Shown: positions 9,801 to 16,723 of the stretch, piece after piece
How positions within the stretch are numbered: position 1 is the stretch's first letter
Layout of the letters: each line of letters opens with the position of its first letter
Position numbers and translations under genes: made by a program
Origin: Verrucomicrobia bacterium UBA3214
GTDB lineage: Bacteria > Verrucomicrobiota > Kiritimatiellia > RFP12 > UBA1067
NCBI GenBank assembly: GCA_002363575.1
Contig: DEWI01000169.1
Coordinates: 1-32,181, forward strand
Direction of reading: 5' to 3'
Length of the DNA: 32,181 nucleotides
The notes under the pieces: model-generated
The model's database searches: none
What the model was told of the DNA's origin: nothing
Seen by the model: the letters and a program-made list of their open reading frames with translations, nothing else

Positions 9801-11559
9801 GCGAGATGTTGCCTTTCTTGAGCAGGCGGTCCAGCTGGGTCTTGAAGGCGCTGGCGGCCTTGCCCACGAGCAGCTCCTCGCTCTCGTGGAAGAACTTCTT
9901 GTACGCCTCGGCGGTAAGGCGGAGCTGCTTCTCCACCGCCAGGCGCGATTCGGCGTCGATATGGATGCGCTGCTCGCCCTTGGAAGCCACGGCATTGGCG
10001 ATCTTCTGGTTGAGGATGTTGGCGAGCGTGCGTTTGAGGAGGTTGTCGAGCATCGGCATGCCGCCCTTCAGCTCGTTGGCGATGTCAATCGCCTTCGCCG
10101 ACATCTCTGAAAGGAACGCCTGGACGTTGGTGCCCGCCTGCAGACGCACGTTCTTAAGCTCGGTGGCGCGGTCGATCGCCCAGCGCTCGCCGAAGTTCAA
10201 CTGCCCGGCGACGACGAGCTCGTTGATGTGCTCGTGCGCCTTCTCGCAGAAATTGACGTCCTGCTGCGGAATGTCGCGCGCCGCCTTGGCGAAGTTCTCG
10301 ACGATGAACTCCGTGGCGCAGTTTTCGAGCGCCGCTTCCTTCACGTACGTCTCCGAAAGCGCGCCGACGCCCTTGGCGATGTCCTCCATGCCTTCGGAGA
10401 ACTTGAGATTGACGTTGAGCGTGAACGTCTGGCGCGCATCCATGAAGACCGCCAGCTGCCGCTGCTTCTCATGCGTCCTGCGCAAAGTGTCGATGATGAC
10501 GCCGATGCCCTTGGGCTCGGTCGGCACTTCCACCTTTGCCGCCACGGTGGCGTTGGCCTTCTCGATGAAGCGCCGCGCCGTATCGATGATGCGGTCGATC
10601 GAAAGCTCCCCTTCCAGAATCTCTTCGATGCTCGCATCCGAGCCGGCTTCGGCGAAGTCGCGCGCATTCTCCGCCGCCTGGCGGATCATGACCGGCAGGA
10701 CGCGCTTGATGAACAGCTCGACCGTCGTGCTCTCCGTGCCGAGGCCGAGATTCTTGATTTCCACGCCTTCCGCCTTCAGCGCTTCGCAGAGCGCCGCGCG
10801 GAGCGTGTTGATGGTTTCTTCCGGGAGCTTGCCGCCGGCCGACACGCCGGTCTTGACGATCGTACGCGCCAGGCTCTTGAAGGAGTTTTCGGCGAGGACG
10901 CGGTGCCTGGCGGAGTCCACGAGATTGTCGAGCTGCACGAGATATGCGCGGAACTGCGTCTCGCTCATCTTCATGCGCTTCGTCGGATCGGGATTGTTCT
11001 CGTTGTCTTTGTCCTCTTCGAAGAAGGGGTTCTTGGTCGGGTTGTAGCCGAGAAGCTCGGGCTTGAGGAACTTCTTCACGAATTCGTCTTTGTCTCCCGC
11101 GAAGTCGCAGCGCTTCATCGCGTCGGCGTAGAATTCATCGACGATCGCGATGCGGCCTGCGCCGGTGTTGAACTTCTCGTCGAAATTCTTGAAGATTTCC
11201 TTCAGCTCGCGGCGGCTTAGCGCCTTGCCCTCATCGACTTTGCCGTTGGCGTCCTTTGGCCGCAGAATCATGTCCCTGATCTTGTTTCCCCGCTCGCCCA
11301 TGAATTTGAAATCGCCCTCGATGGCCGCGAGGAACTTCTCGCGCACGGCCTTGTTGTGCGCCGCGCTGGTGTTCGTGCGCCAGGAAAGCGGGACGTCGAT
11401 CTTGTTGTTGAACTTCTCGATCTTGAGTTTGCCGTCCGAACCTTTGTTGAAGCGCACGTATCCCTTGTTGGTCCCGGACTGGTAGTTTACCATATTGCGG
11501 TAATCGTCGATCTTGAAGGTCGCCGGAGCCATCTGCGCGCCTGTTACTTTCTGTGCCAT
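6841..11559 (-). CDS. Very large soluble helical protein, candidate type III secretion effector
   Basis: I do not recognise a family for this 1572-residue protein. It starts MAQKVTGAQMAPATFKIDDY, with an AAGGA site eight bases upstream of the ATG at 11559. It has no signal peptide and no membrane-length hydrophobic run. It is rich in Ala, Lys and Glu, has few cysteines, and looks almost wholly alpha-helical, with many stretches such as NARDFAEAGSDASIEEILEG and KKVTAAYELCLPAFEEKIKS. The N-terminal 50 residues are polar and lower in charge, as expected of a type III secretion signal and chaperone-binding region. Its stop overlaps the start of a CesT chaperone gene, and a second chaperone follows, which is the main evidence that it is an exported effector. 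No catalytic motif was identified. A structural or cytoplasmic role cannot be excluded. Confidence 0.75.
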   Translation of the reverse strand: MAQKVTGAQMAPATFKIDDYRNMVNYQSGTNKGYVRFNKGSDGKLKIEKFNNKIDVPLSWRTNTSAAHNKAVREKFLAAIEGDFKFMGERGNKIRDMILRPKDANGKVDEGKALSRRELKEIFKNFDEKFNTGAGRIAIVDEFYADAMKRCDFAGDKDEFVKKFLKPELLGYNPTKNPFFEEDKDNENNPDPTKRMKMSETQFRAYLVQLDNLVDSARHRVLAENSFKSLARTIVKTGVSAGGKLPEETINTLRAALCEALKAEGVEIKNLGLGTESTTVELFIKRVLPVMIRQAAENARDFAEAGSDASIEEILEGELSIDRIIDTARRFIEKANATVAAKVEVPTEPKGIGVIIDTLRRTHEKQRQLAVFMDARQTFTLNVNLKFSEGMEDIAKGVGALSETYVKEAALENCATEFIVENFAKAARDIPQQDVNFCEKAHEHINELVVAGQLNFGERWAIDRATELKNVRLQAGTNVQAFLSEMSAKAIDIANELKGGMPMLDNLLKRTLANILNQKIANAVASKGEQRIHIDAESRLAVEKQLRLTAEAYKKFFHESEELLVGKAASAFKTQLDRLLKKGNISQDEYETLAADHAKHIEKALERAVERFYEKSPVAQKESDAKTVAEGAKLIEKFFSEEKEAVTAEMRHRIGSIVLANAYGGAERAKLLDSRTHVNACREKLEKDGVRLVGDFDIGDFTIALDNLYYKVLTEKLQGKKLGRKDIGANLNESVQSAFVSAAKDLVNGVNTLSKKLDERLRKYLVSTVDIPLGQGVYEDYKKNLGADAVKAMEASVADDMALSLKGSVDALKRKFLVKFETYSKKNVDADAWALAFFDAVNNDHTHSQDNIAFVYRGVVEARKKLVENWIDNPAKPGAPALSQSLVAEHKALALSEDSKTRKYAAAIPQNELNNIVDGAVKDVLEHARKYAVSYATGGIKTFEERINKEIQAAVAAHVKAHAEFRAQAEKDVAGVLDKYSDALRTPEKSGREVALAKFDSVMAEISREKAPPAIKGFVMAFDGMLKQLLMNKVDMKFAEFKEYSKKVTAAYELCLPAFEEKIKSMYPEMKANGATDDDIAYFEEKLMPLFREKLQTKIQLNVDSYSDPKIAAQLARYDVDMFVGPMVSSLADMDLSTPNGLLMTLGEVGLSSLVSNKDTTAWTKTAIATVLGNDDAQKIIADARKAVMTRAAYGANKTAAAVKEAAEATQKFHNLVSQAVAGIKTTVLEGRFNEFEVEPAVKLFEMWLEKYNLPDIPFSTDKIGTGTLKDAAVAHFRNRIAALQRKIAESGKESAEPLLSAAYVIELTTYINSICRTAMFTAMAQQLVTERKEAIMADEKHSVAYQFVPEADSKVNDTIVLNIEGLQKNLVAATRRAEKALRGTVVSLEDMYRWKDLIKQEFDKQLADDSVAMAQYHASAASRTEMMVSIDLDALSGDKAIDMYIDEALRAHFGGKDIADGKIVPAKLESKYKTTVGALVAHLKKNAKVLIDAQKANFKDAASKNPAPGEALLRFPNAERMERMFRDSAESVVEGFATQEKDDFSGFFRAIEKEVATILKNERKAAAKARK

Positions 11560-11585
11560 GGGTTTGGTCCTTTCGTATGCGTGTC

Positions 11586-11614
11586 GTGTAAAATCGTTTC
11601 TGCCTCGTTTACAC
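11586..11614 (-). promoter_or_regulatory. Inverted repeat in the effector 5' leader
   Basis: GTGTAAA at 11586-11592 and TTTACAC at 11608-11614 form a perfect 7-bp inverted repeat with a 15-base loop. It lies in the roughly 100-base transcribed leader of the large gene, about 12 bases upstream of its ribosome binding site. It could be a protein-binding site or an RNA hairpin affecting translation. Nothing else supports a function. Confidence 0.35.
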
Positions 11615-11671
11615 TCCGAAACGCCAAAAGTTACATTCTGCATCCGGACGCCCGATGCGCCGTCGGCGGGT

Positions 11672-11680
11672 ATTATAGCA
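11672..11680 (-). promoter_or_regulatory. Extended -10 promoter of the effector operon
   Basis: The minus strand reads TTAAATATGCTATAATACCC, with a perfect TGCTATAAT extended -10 box. The transcript would start near 11665, giving a leader of about 106 bases before the ATG at 11559. This is the longest leader in the window. No -35 consensus is seen. Confidence 0.72.
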
Positions 11681-11770
11681 TATTTAACCCCCGCAAAAGA
11701 CCGCCAGGGGAAGGCGAAAAGGATTTTCGACAGGAAAATTCGCGGGGCCGCGCACAAAAGCCTTCAAAAA

Positions 11771-11779
11771 TGCTATAAT
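11771..11779 (+). promoter_or_regulatory. Extended -10 promoter of rex
   Basis: The plus strand reads TCAAAAATGCTATAATGTGTGC and then GTG. TGCTATAAT is a perfect extended -10 box. The expected transcription start, six to eight bases after the box, falls on the GTG at 11786. No -35 match and no classical Rex operator (TTGTGA-n8-TCACAA) were seen in the 226-base divergent region. Confidence 0.72.
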
Positions 11780-11785
11780 GTGTGC

Positions 11786-12427
11786 GTGAGAGTGAAAAAT
11801 ACCAAATTGCCGGTTCCCACGATACAACGCTATCCGGTGTATCTGCGTGTTCTTCGCAAAGCGATGAATGCCGGGATGAAATATGTCTCAGGGGCGATGA
11901 TGGCCGAACAACTCGGCATCGACGGAGTGCTCACGCGAAAGGATTTGGCCAAGACGGGAGTTGTCGGCCGTCCGCGCCTCGGCTATCCGGCAAAGACGCT
12001 GTATGAAGCCATGCGCCGCGCGCTCGGCTGGCATCAGAACACGAAAGCCGCCTTGATCGGCGTAGGCTCGCTTGGCAGCGCGCTGGCCGGCTACGACGGC
12101 TTCGCGGAACAGAACCTCTCGATCGCCGTGGCCTTCGATGCCGACGCGGCGATCGCCGGGCGCACGGTCAACGGCATCAAGGTCCGCCCGATGAACGAAC
12201 TGGCGGAGCTTATCGCCTCCATGGAGATAAAGATCGCCCTTCTCTCCGTGCCGGACTTCGCCGCGCAGGAATGCGCGGACGCGCTGGTGGCCGCGGGAAT
12301 CCGCGGCATCCTGAACTTCACGTCGGTAGTGCTGAACGCGCCAGCGAAAATACATATCGAGAATGTGGACATAGCGCAGGCGCTCGCCGTGCTTTCACAC
12401 TCGATAGACAATCTACCGGAGGCTTGA
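11786..12427 (+). CDS. rex: Redox-sensing transcriptional repressor Rex
   Basis: Rex senses the NADH/NAD+ ratio and represses fermentation and respiration genes when NADH is low. The 213-residue product has the N-terminal winged helix (IQRYPVYLRVLRKAMNAGMK, then VSGAMMAEQLGIDGVLTRKD), the GRPRLGYPA segment, the Rossmann motif LIGVGSLGSALAGYDGF, and a C-terminal IENVDIAQALAVLSHSI dimer helix. Length is normal for Rex. I chose GTG at 11786 because it lies at the predicted transcription start, giving a leaderless mRNA. Two other in-frame GTG codons (11780, 11792) are possible, and none has a ribosome binding site. An upstream in-frame ATG would lie before the promoter. A radical SAM gene follows by 41 bases. 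Confidence 0.93.
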   Translation: MRVKNTKLPVPTIQRYPVYLRVLRKAMNAGMKYVSGAMMAEQLGIDGVLTRKDLAKTGVVGRPRLGYPAKTLYEAMRRALGWHQNTKAALIGVGSLGSALAGYDGFAEQNLSIAVAFDADAAIAGRTVNGIKVRPMNELAELIASMEIKIALLSVPDFAAQECADALVAAGIRGILNFTSVVLNAPAKIHIENVDIAQALAVLSHSIDNLPEA

Positions 12428-12468
12428 GCGTTCGCCGGAGCGCGGCGCCGCCGCGCGAGCATGTTTCC

Positions 12469-13491
12469 ATGGCAGCCGGATTTTCGCTGTTGATAAAGCC
12501 TGTGGGCGGCGCGTGCAATCTCGCGTGCCGCTACTGCTTCTATCGCGGGCACCCCGGAGGCGCGATAGCGCGCGCCACGCTGGAGCGCGCTCTGGAGCAA
12601 TACTGCGCGCTGCCATTCCCCGGCAAGCAAATCATCCTCCAGGGCGGCGAGCCGCTGCTCGCGCCGCCTTACGTCTTCGACGCGCTGGAAAACCTCCCCG
12701 CGGAAATCGCGGTGCAGACCAACGGCACGCTGATCGACGACGCCGTCGCCGCACGCTTCGCGGAGAACGGCTGGCTCGCCGGCGTCTCGCTGGACGGCCC
12801 GCCGGCGCTCCACGAGCGCTCGCGCGGCGCGCCATGGGCGGATGCCGTCCGCGGCATACGCGCGCTGGAGCGCGCAGGCGCTCAATATAATATATTGTGC
12901 GTGGTGACGCGCGAGACGGCGCCGCACGCGGTGGAAATCGAACGGTATTTCCGCGACAGCTTCGCGACGCGCTTCCACCAGTACATCGAATGCACCGGGC
13001 CTGGCGAGGAGTACGCCGTTGGCGAGCGCGAATGGGGGGACTTCCTCGTCGCGCTTTTCGACGATTGGCTCGCGGAGGGCATGGATCGCGGCATATCCAT
13101 ACGGCAATTCGAATCGCTCGCTTCGCAGCTCGTGCGCGGCACGGCCGCGCAATGCTCGTACGCGCGCGACTGCCGGCACCATCTCGTGCTCGAGCACGAC
13201 GGCTCGGTGTATCCATGCGACTTCTTCGTGGATGCGGCGCACCGCCTCGGCAGCGTGGACGAGACGCCGCTCGCCACGCTCGCGTCCTCGCAGGCATTCG
13301 CGGATTTCGCGGCGCGCAAATCCGCGCTGCCCGCGCGCTGCATGGATTGCGGGTTTCTGGCGTTCTGCAACGGCGACTGCCCGCGGCACCGGCAACGCCT
13401 GTGCGGCGCGACGCGCCGCTTCTTCGCCCACGCCATCCCCCTCCTCGCGGAGAGGCTTTTCGGGGCCGGGCAGGACGGCGAGGCGCGATGA
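12469..13491 (+). CDS. Radical SAM/SPASM enzyme, anaerobic sulfatase-maturase type
   Basis: The 340-residue protein opens with SLLIKPVGGACNLACRYCFY, in which C16, C20 and C23 form the CX3CX2C site for the radical SAM cluster. ILQGGEPLL follows. The C-terminal half has SPASM-type cysteines: CSYARDCRHHLVLEHDGSVY followed by PCDFF, then CMDCGFLAFCNGDCPRHR. This pattern fits anSME enzymes, which oxidise an active-site Ser or Cys of sulfatases to formylglycine without oxygen. No sulfatase gene is in the window, so it may serve targets elsewhere or modify another protein. The start at 12469 is the family N-terminus, although no clear ribosome binding site precedes it. The gene probably shares the rex transcript and ends 13 bases from the convergent solute-binding protein gene. 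Confidence 0.82.
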   Translation: MAAGFSLLIKPVGGACNLACRYCFYRGHPGGAIARATLERALEQYCALPFPGKQIILQGGEPLLAPPYVFDALENLPAEIAVQTNGTLIDDAVAARFAENGWLAGVSLDGPPALHERSRGAPWADAVRGIRALERAGAQYNILCVVTRETAPHAVEIERYFRDSFATRFHQYIECTGPGEEYAVGEREWGDFLVALFDDWLAEGMDRGISIRQFESLASQLVRGTAAQCSYARDCRHHLVLEHDGSVYPCDFFVDAAHRLGSVDETPLATLASSQAFADFAARKSALPARCMDCGFLAFCNGDCPRHRQRLCGATRRFFAHAIPLLAERLFGAGQDGEAR

Positions 13492-13504
13492 CGCCGCCGC
13501 TCCG

Positions 13505-15073
13505 CTACCGCGCCGCCCCGTCCTTCGCGGGCGCTTCGCCCGCGACGTAGTAGTATTTCTCCGTTCCGTACGGGAAGGCGGATGGGATATAATTGCCGAC
13601 GCGAGGGCGCACGAGCGAATACGAGCGCGGAAAATGCGTGAAAATCCACGGGCAGTCGTCGCGCACGATTCGCTGGCATTCGCGCCAATGCGCGGCGCGC
13701 GCCGCGGCATCCGGGGAAGCCATGGCCGCCTCGAATTCAGCATCGAAGACTGCGTTCGAGTAGCAGGAGTGGTTGGGCCCGGGGCTGACGTTCGGCGAAT
13801 AGAAAAGCTGGAGGAAATTCTCCGCGTCGGGATAATCGCCGACCCACCCCATCATGTACATCTGGACGCGGCCCTCGTTCACCGCCGCCATGAACTCCCC
13901 CCAGATGCGGAAGTCAAGCTCGAGACGGACGCCGATCTTCGCGAAGAAACTCGCGAGCAGCTCCCCCGCCTCGCGGCTGTCCTGCGTGGCGCGCCCGATG
14001 GAAAGCGTCAGCACCAACCTGCGCCCCGTAGCAGGATCGATGCCGCCGGGATAGCCAGCCTTTTCCATGAGGCGCTTCGCCTCTTCGATATTGAAATCCA
14101 GCGGCGTCGGCTCGTCGAGGAAACCGTCGATCTCCGGGGGCACCGGGCCTGCGGCAGGCTCGATGCGCCCGTTGTAGAAAGCCCGCCACGCCGCGAAATC
14201 GAATGCGCGCGTCAGCGCCTGGCGGAGGTATTTGTTGCCGCCCAGCACCTTGTCGCGCATATTGAAGCCGATGTACCGCGCGTCGAGCGACGGCGCGGAG
14301 ACGAGCTTCACGCCTTGCGCGGCGAGCCGCGGGTCGAGAGTGCCGTCACCGGAAACCACGGCGTCCCAGTTGTCGCGCGAGACTTCGCCGAGGAAATCGA
14401 CTTCGCCTTTGAGGAACATGAGCCACTGCGTCGATACGTCGTCCACCACGAGATAGTGGATTTTCTCGAACGGCTCCCCGCCGGTCGCAGGCCATGCGCG
14501 GCAGTATCCGGGATTGCGCTCGAAAAGCATGTCGTGGTTGCGGCGCCAGCGCACCAGCCTGTACGGCCCGGTGCCGTTGCCGTCCTTGTCCAGCACCGCG
14601 CAGTATGGCATCGCGAGCATCCACGGGAAGACGTGCGTGCGCCGCTTTAGCGTTATCTCCACCGTCCGCGGGTCGCGCGCGGCGATCGACTCCACCGCTT
14701 TCATCGTCCAGCCGCCCGGCGACGCCGTCGCAGGATCGCGGAGGCGCTCGAGCGCGCGCACCACGTCGGAGGAATCGAGCTTCGCGCCCTCGACGATCCG
14801 CAGCACGTACTTCCTGCCGTCTTCCGAAACCTCCGGCATCTCGCAAAGGCCGGGCACGAGCTTGTACGGCCGCGCGCTGTAATCTATTTCCAGCGGCGTC
14901 TCCGCGACAAGCGCGACGGCGCGCGCATCGTAGATCGATTGCGCCATGACGGGATCGAGCGAATTCACGCGCTCCAGCGGGCGCGTGAAAACCTCCCCGC
15001 CGCGCGCGCACAGCGCCGCGAACGCGAGCGCGCATGCCGCCGTGTCAAGTATATGCATATTGGGGACCTTCAT
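13505..15073 (-). CDS. ABC transporter solute-binding protein, family 5 (oligopeptide type)
   Basis: The 522-residue protein resembles OppA/DppA-type periplasmic binding proteins. It has a short N-terminal hydrophobic signal, SLDPVMAQSIYDARAVALVAE near residue 38, the GTGPYRLVRW motif, GFNMRDKVLGGNKYLRQALT, and a C-terminal MYMMGWVGDYPDAENFLQL segment. These proteins capture peptides or other solutes for an ABC importer. No permease or ATPase gene is adjacent, so it may serve a distant transporter. The ATG at 15073 overlaps the upstream stop as ATGA. A second ATG at 15058 has AAGG eight bases before it and may be the true start, giving a signal without a leading lysine. Confidence 0.85.
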   Translation of the reverse strand: MKVPNMHILDTAACALAFAALCARGGEVFTRPLERVNSLDPVMAQSIYDARAVALVAETPLEIDYSARPYKLVPGLCEMPEVSEDGRKYVLRIVEGAKLDSSDVVRALERLRDPATASPGGWTMKAVESIAARDPRTVEITLKRRTHVFPWMLAMPYCAVLDKDGNGTGPYRLVRWRRNHDMLFERNPGYCRAWPATGGEPFEKIHYLVVDDVSTQWLMFLKGEVDFLGEVSRDNWDAVVSGDGTLDPRLAAQGVKLVSAPSLDARYIGFNMRDKVLGGNKYLRQALTRAFDFAAWRAFYNGRIEPAAGPVPPEIDGFLDEPTPLDFNIEEAKRLMEKAGYPGGIDPATGRRLVLTLSIGRATQDSREAGELLASFFAKIGVRLELDFRIWGEFMAAVNEGRVQMYMMGWVGDYPDAENFLQLFYSPNVSPGPNHSCYSNAVFDAEFEAAMASPDAAARAAHWRECQRIVRDDCPWIFTHFPRSYSLVRPRVGNYIPSAFPYGTEKYYYVAGEAPAKDGAAR

Positions 15074-15477
15074 ATCGGCTCGCGGCGCGTTGCCGCAGGC
15101 GCGCGCTTTTCTCCGCTCTTTATCTCCAGCCGCAGCTCGATTTTCGCCGGCGCGCCCGGCAGGGCGGCGAGGCGCTTCTTCACCGCCGCGAGGCGCGGAC
15201 GCATCGCGAACAGCGTCGCGGAATTGCGCACGTAGAGGAATATCTTGCCGTCTTCATAGCGCCCGGGACGCGCGGGAAGTCCGGGGAAGATCTCTTCCCA
15301 GACGTCCGCGAGAGAATCGATGAATGGATCGCGCGGCGCTATGAGATCGTCGTAGGCGGCTTTCGCGGCGGACGCGAATTTCTTGTGGCGGCCGCGCTTC
15401 TCCGGTTCGAGAGGCTTCCAGATCGGCAGCGCCTCCCCGAACTCGTCCACATACCTGGATATATCGTCCTCTTGCAT
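15070..15477 (-). CDS. DUF721/DciA-like protein
   Basis: The 135-residue protein carries, in its second half, the DUF721 pattern: VWEEIFPGLPARPGRYEDG, a strand KIFLYVRNSATLFAMRP, a helix LAAVKKRLAAL, and a final strand IELRLEI. DUF721 proteins include DciA, the loader of the replicative helicase DnaB in bacteria that lack DnaC. The N-terminal half (residues 1-60) is charged and unassigned. The gene lies 49 bases after prfB and overlaps the solute-binding protein gene by four bases. A GGAGGGG sequence lies upstream of the ATG at a long spacing. The family match is moderate; a role in helicase loading here is inferred. Confidence 0.62.
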   Translation of the reverse strand: MQEDDISRYVDEFGEALPIWKPLEPEKRGRHKKFASAAKAAYDDLIAPRDPFIDSLADVWEEIFPGLPARPGRYEDGKIFLYVRNSATLFAMRPRLAAVKKRLAALPGAPAKIELRLEIKSGEKRAPAATRREPI

Positions 15478-15526
15478 CGCGCCCCGTCGGCCCCTCCGCG
15501 CACGCCGCGCGAAGGCGGCGGCGTTG

Positions 15527-16666
15527 TCAATTCGCGGCTTTCATCTGGAGCCAGGCTTCGATGAACGGCTGGATGTTGCCGTCCATGACGCCGTTTACGT
15601 CGCTCGTCTCGTACTCCGTGCGCAAATCCTTGACCATGGTATATGGGCAGAAGACGTAGGAGCGGATCTGGCTTCCCCAGCCGTTCTCGGACTTCGCGCC
15701 GTAGAAGCGGTCCATCTCCGCCTTCTTCTGGTCTTCGTAGTATTCGTAGAGTTGCGCGCGCAGCATGTTCATCGCCTTTTCCTTGTTCATGTGCTGCGAG
15801 CGTTCCTTCTGGCAGGCCACGACTATGCCGGTGGGGAGGTGCGTAAGGCGAACCGCCGAATCGGTCTTGTTGACGTGCTGGCCGCCGGCGCCTCCGGAGC
15901 GGTATGTATCGATCCTCAAATCTTCATCCTTGATCTCGACGTCGATATCGTCGTCGATTTCGGCGACCGTCTCCATGGATGCGAATGAGGTCTGGCGGCG
16001 CTTGTTCGCGTCGAATGGCGAGATTCTGACGAGTCTGTGTATGCCGCGCTCGGCCTTGAGCATTCCGAACGCATACGGCCCCTCGACACGGAAATACACG
16101 TCCTTGAGGCCGGCTTCTTCGCCCGGCTGCTGATCGTACTCCTCGACTTTCCAGCCCTGGCTCTCGGCGTAGCGCTGATACATGCGATAGAGCATCTGCA
16201 CCCAGTCGCAGGCTTCCGTGCCGCCCTGGCCCGCGTGAAGCTTCACGAAGACGTTGCACTGGTCGAACTTCCCGCCCAGCAAGGACTGCAAGCGCAGCTT
16301 GTGGAAGAATCCGTCCGCCTTGGCGCACTCGCCGAGAGTCTCGTGCAGCGCGGCGTCGCGCGCGGCGCCCTCTTCCATCTCGGCAAGCTCCAGCATCACC
16401 TTTGCGTCCTCCACCGTCTTCAAGAGGGAATCGTAGGGCACGACGTAGGCGCGCTCGGCGTTCGTCGCCGCGATGACTTCGCGGGCCTTCGACTGGCTCG
16501 ACCAGAAATCCGCGGCGGCCTGGCGCTCTTCGAGCGCGGCGAGGCGCTCGCGGCGCTCCGCTATCTTGATGTAGTCGGCCATTTCGCCGACGCGCTTTTC
16601 GAGGTCCGCCAAGGTCTGCCTGACTTCTTCCGTCTCAAGCAATTTCTCTTTCTTCTCTTCCGCCAT
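15527..16666 (-). CDS. prfB: Peptide chain release factor 2
   Basis: RF2 reads UGA and UAA stop codons. The protein has the SPF anticodon-like tripeptide (RISPFDANKRRQTSFAS), the catalytic GGQ loop (RSGGAGGQHVNKTDSAVR), and the RF-specific ending with QIRSYVFCPYTMVKDLRT. The ATG at 16666 gives 379 residues and has a GGAG site. An in-frame GTG at 16684 lies six bases past the -10 box and could be a leaderless alternative start adding six residues. The N-terminal domain is read in one uninterrupted frame: the region where many prfB genes carry an in-frame UGA and a +1 frameshift (here ADYIKIAERRERL) has none. Autoregulation by frameshifting is therefore absent. It is the first gene of an operon with the DciA-like gene. 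Confidence 0.95.
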   Translation of the reverse strand: MAEEKKEKLLETEEVRQTLADLEKRVGEMADYIKIAERRERLAALEERQAAADFWSSQSKAREVIAATNAERAYVVPYDSLLKTVEDAKVMLELAEMEEGAARDAALHETLGECAKADGFFHKLRLQSLLGGKFDQCNVFVKLHAGQGGTEACDWVQMLYRMYQRYAESQGWKVEEYDQQPGEEAGLKDVYFRVEGPYAFGMLKAERGIHRLVRISPFDANKRRQTSFASMETVAEIDDDIDVEIKDEDLRIDTYRSGGAGGQHVNKTDSAVRLTHLPTGIVVACQKERSQHMNKEKAMNMLRAQLYEYYEDQKKAEMDRFYGAKSENGWGSQIRSYVFCPYTMVKDLRTEYETSDVNGVMDGNIQPFIEAWLQMKAAN

Positions 16667-16689
16667 CGCTTCTCTCCGTATCACCGCAC

Positions 16690-16698
16690 ATTATACCA
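16690..16698 (-). promoter_or_regulatory. Extended -10 promoter of prfB
   Basis: The minus strand reads GCGAAATATGGTATAATGTGCG. TGGTATAAT is a perfect extended -10 box with no -35 match. The transcript would begin near 16684, where an in-frame GTG lies, about 18 bases before the ATG at 16666 with its GGAG site. Confidence 0.75.
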
Positions 16699-16723
16699 TA
16701 TTTCGCCTTGGGCGTTTTCGCGC

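Noticed and set aside
11560..11757. Longer effector starting at 11757
   Set aside because: That start would lie upstream of the -10 box at 11672-11677, while the ATG at 11559 has a good ribosome binding site.
11560..11785. Rex operator between rex and the effector gene
   Set aside because: No TTGTGA-n8-TCACAA-like palindrome was found. The GTGTAAA...TTTACAC repeat has the wrong spacing.
13492..13504. Terminator between the radical SAM and solute-binding protein genes
   Set aside because: Only 13 bases separate the convergent stop codons and no hairpin with a T-run is present.
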